DNA from: Beverwykella pulmonaria
Lineage: Eukaryota > Ascomycota > Dothideomycetes > Pleosporales > Melanommataceae
NCBI GenBank assembly: GCA_001599595.1
Contig: BCHH01000001.1
Location: 1-64,000 of the forward strand
Direction of reading: 5' to 3'
Length of the DNA stretch: 64,000 nt
Shown: positions 58,340 to 64,000 of the stretch, one piece after another
Layout of the letters: every line of letters begins with the position of its first letter
Position numbering within the stretch: the first letter of the stretch is position 1
Made by a program: the position numbers and the translations under genes
The notes under the pieces: model-generated
Told to the model about the DNA's origin: nothing
What the model saw: only the letters and a program-made list of their open reading frames with translations
The model's database searches: none

Positions 58340-59382
58340 TCAAGCCTCAAAGCTTGGAATCTGAGCCGTGGGCGCCTCCTTCCTACATATTTCCAACGTC
58401 TCATCCCAGATCTTCTTCTGGACAGTTTTGCCCTCTTCAGATAGCACGAAGTTGGAAGGTCTGTATTTTAGTTAGGAATTTAACGTTCTTACCATTGTAG
58501 TAGAGCATGAGAGCGGACTTACGGGACAATCTTTTGCTCACTCAAATATGCCCCATGGCTATCTTCATGCTCCACTAGAGCATCGGCGAGGTTGTAGCCG
58601 CCCTGCTGAGTGGTCCATCCAAACGCCCAGAGAAAGAACTTGATAACGCCAGTCTTTTCATGACGATGCAGTCCGCTATAGCAGAAGCCAGGGTTCACAC
58701 TATTCACAACAACCTCATCCTTTTTAATCTTACTAGCAAGTTCGCGTGTCCATAGAACGTTTAGAAGCTTGGTAGTGTAATATCTGTTCATCTGCTTGCC
58801 AAAGGTCTTTTTGTCGTCCATCTTGGCAAGGATGTTAGGGGCAGTTCGTTCATTGAATGGGACCCAGAAATGGCCTTCAGATGACACAATTGTGAGACGC
58901 GATGGTTTTGCAGTGGCCTTGGCTGTCTTCTTAAGGATAGGGAGAACCTGAAGAGAGACGAGTGAGGTACCAATATGGTTGATCTGGACGTTGGTCTCAT
59001 GGCCAAGTTTTGCCGTCGTGTACTGCATCTGTTTCAAGCCAGCATTTAAGAGGGCATAGTCTAGACGCTCTAGAGCTTGAACGCGCGCGCCAAATGCGAC
59101 AATGCTGTCGTATGAGTCGTAGTCTAGTTCCCATATCTCAATGTTGACGTCGGCGCCTTCCTTCAAGATGGCCGCTTTCGCAATCTCGCCCTTTGCTGTG
59201 TCGCGAACGGCGAGAATGAGAGTGCTTGGGTTATAAGACACAAGTTGTTTGGCGGCCTCAAGTCCTAGGCCTATGTTGCCGCCTGTAATAAGTATAGATT
59301 TTCCCTTGAGTGACGTAGTTTTCGGAAGAGGTTTAGGTTTAAAAGTCCACTGGTTCCAGATGAAGCCGAAGAAGCCACCCAT
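58340..59382 (-). CDS. Short-chain dehydrogenase/reductase, cluster tailoring enzyme
   Basis: NAD(P)-dependent oxidation or reduction. Two exons in phase, 59382-58523 and 58460-58340, give 326 residues. Cofactor site TGGNIGLG (residues 33-40), LLNAG, and the catalytic IVSSEGHF with YYTTK (Tyr and Lys) are all present. The start MGGFFGFIWNQWTF with a hydrophobic N-terminus is typical of retinol-dehydrogenase-like fungal SDRs. The second exon supplies FVLSEEGKTVQKKIWDETLEI, which closes the fold. The stop lies only 167 bp from the hAT duplication, so its 3' region has been shortened by the insertion. Confidence 0.88.
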
Positions 59383-59868
59383 TGTGACGGAGGTCGATCG
59401 TGTTGAAACTATTCAAAATGCTAAAGCGAAAGAACAAAGATGTTGAAGGTAATAAAAAGGAATGATGCGGCGAAGCAATTCAAGCGTGGAAGAGCTTGGG
59501 AGGCTGCCGACTGAAGGCCCGTGCGTAGCCGTTGTATCGGATCAGTGTTTAGACATGGGAGTTTAGCCTTGACCGGGAATATACAGTCAAGGGAGGCGCA
59601 GCTGCAGCTATCAAATTCGATAACGCAGTGCTTACACGTCCGATAGTGAATGGATTTGTGTCTGCAAGTGCATTCATGTGGGACGTATTCCATAATTCAT
59701 ACAGGGATTAAACTGCCCACACATTGCATACAGTCGACCACTTCAACGAGGGTTTTGGCCGCTCAATATTCACCAACAGAGCGACTGCCTAAGCTGATGG
59801 GCATCACACATGAAACTGGCTCATGTGAACTGTGTGATTTTAAGAATTTAGAGCCACTAATAGCTATC
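59383..59868. promoter_or_regulatory. SDR promoter and FAD oxidase 3' end
   Basis: A 486-bp gap between two minus-strand genes. No gene or repeat is seen. Confidence 0.45.
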
Positions 59869-61489
59869 TTACAACCCAAGCTTGTACCCTCCTGGAAAAT
59901 TCGTCTGGAAAAACCCCTTCGGATCAACATCTGACCGGACCTTCCTCAACTTCTCGAATACATCTTCACCATAGCTCTGCAGCGGCTTCTGCACATTAGA
60001 GGCGTCGTTGGCAAAAATAAAGGGGAGATAAAGGCCCCTTGACTTTGTAAGGGCATTAATATCGCTTAATGTCTTTTCCAGAAGGGCCGCAATCGCAGCG
60101 TCATCCTCCGCCAGCATCCATCCAATGTTGATGCTGAACCACATCTGACTGGCTTTCTTGAGGTTTTGCGCCATCGGGCTTGCACCTCGCTTCCACGACT
60201 CCGTTATCATAGCCTTCGAAATTGGCTGAGGCATTAGTACAAACGTGCCGCCTTGTATTGTAGAAAGTGCTTCGGTAGCATTCTGGCACAGCTTGCCGAC
60301 ATCAACATATGTCTCCTCATCCAGCAAGAATGTAGTGGCTCCCTGGGTCCATCTAGGTACGCCTAGCTCTAAGCCGTCCTTGATAAGATCCGAGAAGTTG
60401 TTGTGGATGGCAGTTTGTTCAAAAATCGATGGAATGTTGTAGAATGGTTGGAAAGCCGCGGGATGGTCAACTCCATCAAGATATGCCAAGTTGACGTATA
60501 TGGTATTGTTGTTGATACCCATATATGATAGAAGCGCTGAATTGGGGTCCAGTTGGCCCTCTTTCTGATAAGTGGAGAAGGCTTGCATCAAGGCGTCGCG
60601 ATGATCGTTGGTATAAACTAGAGTGCCACCCCAGACTTGACCCAATGGGTAGGTGGCAAGCGTAACATGCGTTACAATACCGTAGTTCGTCGATCCCCCT
60701 TTGAGGGCGTAAAAAAGGTCCGGGTTTGACGTCTGATCAACTATGGTAACAGTTCCGTCGGCAGTGAGAAGCTCGAATGAGACGACATTGTCGGCAGGGA
60801 AGCCATATTTGCTTGAAGAATGTGACAGCCCACCTACAGCCCTGGTTAGTCGATGCACTTTCATGATATAGGTACAATGTCCTACCTCCTAAAACGGTTG
60901 CTAGTCCCACAGAAGCACCTCTAGCACCTACTGCTAGTCTACCGAAAGATTCAGTGTACTCATAAACATCCCTCCACAGATTCCCCATGCCAGCTCTAAC
61001 ATTCCCTGTCACTTCATCGTAGGAGAGATCTTTTAGCCCACTCGTCACAATTGTGACTCCATTGTCGATATCCGCCCAGCCTGGTAAAGGGGAGTGTCCT
61101 CCCCCACGAACTGCAATTGACGAATTTGTGGAAGTGAGGAGCGAAAAAGCCTTAACGAGTGAATCTGTGGATTCCGGAATATAAATGCACAGAGGTGATC
61201 CATATGCGGTAGGTGACCTGGTGCGCAAGATGTCAATCCCGAGGTCTAGGTGCGATGGGAAGATCCAATACGAAACTTGCATCGAAGCTTCAATTTGGAT
61301 TTGTACTCACATATGATACATACGCAGTCTATTGTACGCAGTAGTAGAGTTTGCTGTTACCACATTGCTCGGACTTGCTGCAGCAAGCTGGGAGCATGCG
61401 TCTATACTAGAAGCCCATGTTAGACTGAAAAAGGATGCAGCTAAAATAAAAGACGAGGAAAAAGTGCTAGAAAATGTTGAGACTGCCAT
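59869..61489 (-). CDS. Secreted FAD-linked oxidoreductase, berberine-bridge-enzyme type
   Basis: Oxidises a substrate with covalently bound FAD. Three exons in phase, 61489-61324, 61275-60886 and 60833-59869, give 506 residues. A signal peptide ends near LTWAS. The PCMH FAD domain shows RGGGHSP (His about 116, the flavin link), GMGNLWRDVY and GGGLSHSSSKYGFPADNV. The last motif lacks the Cys used for a second covalent link in some relatives, so a single link to FAD is likely. The C-terminal BBE element DPKGFFQTNFPGGYKL is intact. It is divergently paired with the P450 at 62176. Such enzymes in fungal clusters carry out cyclisation or desaturation. Confidence 0.88.
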
Positions 61490-62175
61490 TATGCTGTCAA
61501 TGAGTAGCCTGGATGAAGGGTAGTCCTCGGAATCTGGTTGAGAAGTTGGCTTTAGAACTTTTCAAATCCACTTTAGGACATGCAGGTGCTTCGTATACAG
61601 TGTTCCAATGTTTCAATGCTCCTACATGGTTTGCATCTAGATGTAAAAGACTGAGGTTATCCTTCCTACTCGGCCTATAATCCTGGGCTAAACGACAAAC
61701 AAAATATAAAATCGGACCCCGACAACATTGCATTTACCATTGGTCCTCATGTGCGTCCTTGATAATCGCTTTCCATAAAAATAGAATGCTGTCCAAGAAG
61801 GCCGTAAGCGACCCACTCTGCGATTCTGCCTTGATGGCGACGCAACTTTGGAAGCGATTTTTAATTTAGGATAATATGTAGTGGTGACACAGGGTTTTAC
61901 TTTAGCCCCCATCCTGCAATATCCAAGTCAGACATAGGTCCCCCACACGCCATTTACAGCAGTTGTTCCGATGCAAGTCGATGACCGCCGCACGCCCTCG
62001 AGTGGTTTCATTCAACGGTTATAGTGTCACGTTGTTTGGGGCTCGATTTTGAAAAGTTGGGGGGCTTTGGCATCTGCTTAGCCTTCTCTAAATCGCCATA
62101 TTACGAACAGTTCCCCATGTAGCCCGCAGGAATTTCTTCTCGTATCATACCTCCACTGAAGCTCAATAGTTAATC
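61490..62175. promoter_or_regulatory. Divergent promoter between FAD oxidase and P450
   Basis: A 686-bp gap between opposed starts, so one region drives both genes. It suggests shared control. No motif could be named with confidence. Confidence 0.5.
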
Positions 62176-63903
62176 ATGGCTGCCTTGGTAAAGTCCATTC
62201 TTGTGCTTGTGACGTCATATATTGTCTTCTGGTTTCTACGCGCGCTATACCGCATTTCTTTACATCCGTTAGCTGGATATCCAGGTCCACTGCTGGCAGC
62301 AATTTCGAAGCCATGGTATAGTCTTCTAATATTCCATTGTGCCTCTTGACACTAAGTTTTGACCAGGTATCATTGGTATTGGAACATCTACAATCGTGGC
62401 CTGCTCATCTTCGAAATCGAGCGCCTACACGCGCGCCATGGTAAATATCCAAATAATTCCCTGCTCAAACTTTAGTCTAAATCCTCAGGTCCTGTTGTCC
62501 GCATCGCACCAAATGAACTCCACATTAACGACCCAGAAGTGTTTCAAGAAATGACACGCGTCGGCTCTCGCTTCACCAAAGACCCGGATTTCTACAGTTT
62601 CATAACGTTTCCAGGAACATCGATCGGCGAGCACGATCCCAATGCTTCCCGTATCCGACGTGCAGTTCTCACGCCCGCATTTTCTCCTGCGCGAGTCCAG
62701 CAACTGGCGCCGATGATCAAGCTGAGAGTTGATCAAATCCTAGCAAGATTTGGTGAGATTTCGGATAGAGGAGACGCAATCAACATATTTCGAGGCACCA
62801 AAGCCTTTACCATGGACGTTATATCGACAATTGTATTTGGAAAGCCCCTGGGTTGTATCCAGGATCCTGAGTTCAGGAACCAGTTCATTGAGTTTTTGCA
62901 TACGACTTTCGAAATGGGATGGGTAGCACCCGCATTCCCGAACATGATCCGCATCAGCTACTCCTTGCCCGAGTCTGTCGCTGAGAAAATCTTCCCGATA
63001 CCACTGTTTGAATTCAAAAAAGTCCGTCTTAGTCCCTTTGAATTAGACGCTAGTTCCACTGACCAGATGTATAATAGAAATGTCTCAGCCTGCTCAACAA
63101 CTACCTAGCCGAGCGTAATTCTCCCGGAAAGACCGAATTCGACCGAAGCATTGTCATTGACATGCTGGTAGACCCCAGCTCTGCGAAGGACCACTCCACA
63201 CTCAACGACAGCCAACTCGCAGATGAAGTCATCATGCTTCTCTCTGCCGGAAATGACTCGGTGTCTGACGTCCTTATCGTAGGTATCTACAAAGTTCTTC
63301 GAGATCCAGAAGTGCACAAGAAAGTCAAAGACGAAATTCTCTCCGCGTTCCCAGACATCGGTGAGGAGATTACCTGGGACAAAGCGAAAAAGCTGCCCTA
63401 CCTTGCCGCTGTGATCAAAGAAATGCTCCGCGTAAGCCATCCGCTCCCCGGACTCACGCCGCGCGTCGTACCGCCCGAGGGCTTCACGCTCTATGATAAA
63501 CCAATACCAGGCGGTACTATATTCAATACCTCGGCGTACATGCTCAATAAACATGCCAGCGTATTTCCCTCCCCAGACAAGTTTGACCCAGAACGCTGGC
63601 TGGTACCCGGTTCCGAACATCTCGAGAAGTACATGGCGAGCTTCTACCGCGGGACGCGGCAGTGCCTAGGCAAAGATGTGGCATTCTGTGAATTGTATAC
63701 GTTCCTAGCAAATCTATTCCGGCGATTCGATTTGGAGATTTGGGAAACGACAGATAAGGATATGGAATGGATTGATCTGTTGCTGTTATAGTAAGTTACT
63801 TTCTTGTAACAAAGAAGCGTGGGATTTTATAAAAAGGACTAACCTTAGGTGCAGTTTCCCTGGGAAGAATTTCCACGCGAAAATGAGCCGGCGGGATACT
63901 TGA
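62176..63903 (+). CDS. Cytochrome P450, cluster tailoring enzyme
   Basis: Membrane-bound monooxygenase. Five exons in phase, 62176-62315, 62367-62440, 62489-63021, 63078-63790 and 63855-63903, give 502 residues. The N-terminus [19 protein letters not shown] is a membrane anchor, followed by the [13 protein letters not shown] proline-rich hinge. The I-helix reads AGNDSVSD, the K-helix KEMLR (ExxR), then PERW, and the heme-binding [10 protein letters not shown] with its Cys. The last exon is 49 bp and adds [15 protein letters not shown]; without it the frame meets TAG at once, so that exon is likely but unproven. It forms a divergent pair with the FAD oxidase and probably hydroxylates the polyketide. 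Confidence 0.9.
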
Positions 63904-64000
63904 GCCTTGGCGAGAGTAGGTAGTTATGATGCAATAGGAATAAATGAGCTAGATCTAAGAGGCAAGAGGTTTTGCGTGCATAGATTATTGATAATTTCAT

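Overview
This window is nuclear DNA of a filamentous ascomycete (Pezizomycotina); I cannot place the genus. The evidence is short introns of about 45-130 bp with GTAAGT-type donors, secreted chitin-binding and LysM proteins, a highly reducing polyketide synthase (HR-PKS) cluster, and transposons carrying the C-to-T mutation pattern of repeat-induced point mutation (RIP), in which TGG codons have become TAG. Gene models below were assembled by hand from splice signals and reading-phase checks.

Layout. 1-4.4 kb is a RIP-destroyed LINE (endonuclease, RT, RNase H, zinc knuckle) with an (ACA)n tail, preceded by CCCAA-type repeats. 4.5-16 kb is a chitin-focused block: a 1299-residue GH18 chitinase with two chitin-binding domains, a divergent secreted protein of unknown function, and two divergently transcribed secreted proteins with about five LysM domains each. 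16.3-18.2 kb is an F-box-like gene. 19.0-21.1 kb is an amino-acid permease pseudogene, broken by a 702-bp non-autonomous hAT element whose 8-bp target duplication is exact; that element itself contains a probable solo LTR. 22.2-22.8 kb is a cupin gene.

22.9-28.2 kb is a transposon nest. A pogo/Tc1-type element with TA duplications contains a complete RIP-damaged PIF/Harbinger element (transposase plus Myb/SANT protein) and two solo LTRs, each with a 5-bp duplication. 28.7-31.6 kb is a C2H2 zinc-finger gene, 34.6-36.2 kb a rhodopsin-like (SAT4-type) membrane protein, and 37.1-38.0 kb a Tc1/mariner relic.

39.6-63.9 kb is a likely biosynthetic gene cluster: double-hotdog acyl-CoA thioesterase, HR-PKS (KS-AT-DH-cMT-ER-KR-ACP, 2620 residues), O-methyltransferase, a second rhodopsin-like membrane protein, short-chain dehydrogenase, secreted BBE-type FAD oxidase and P450. 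The HR-PKS has no release domain of its own, so the thioesterase is a candidate for release; the other enzymes would tailor the chain. A 3.2-kb RIP-damaged hAT transposon with an 8-bp duplication has landed between the membrane protein and the dehydrogenase. Its termini match those of the small hAT element in the permease. Two solo copies of one LTR family bracket the thioesterase. No cluster-specific transcription factor or transporter of a standard class is visible inside the cluster.
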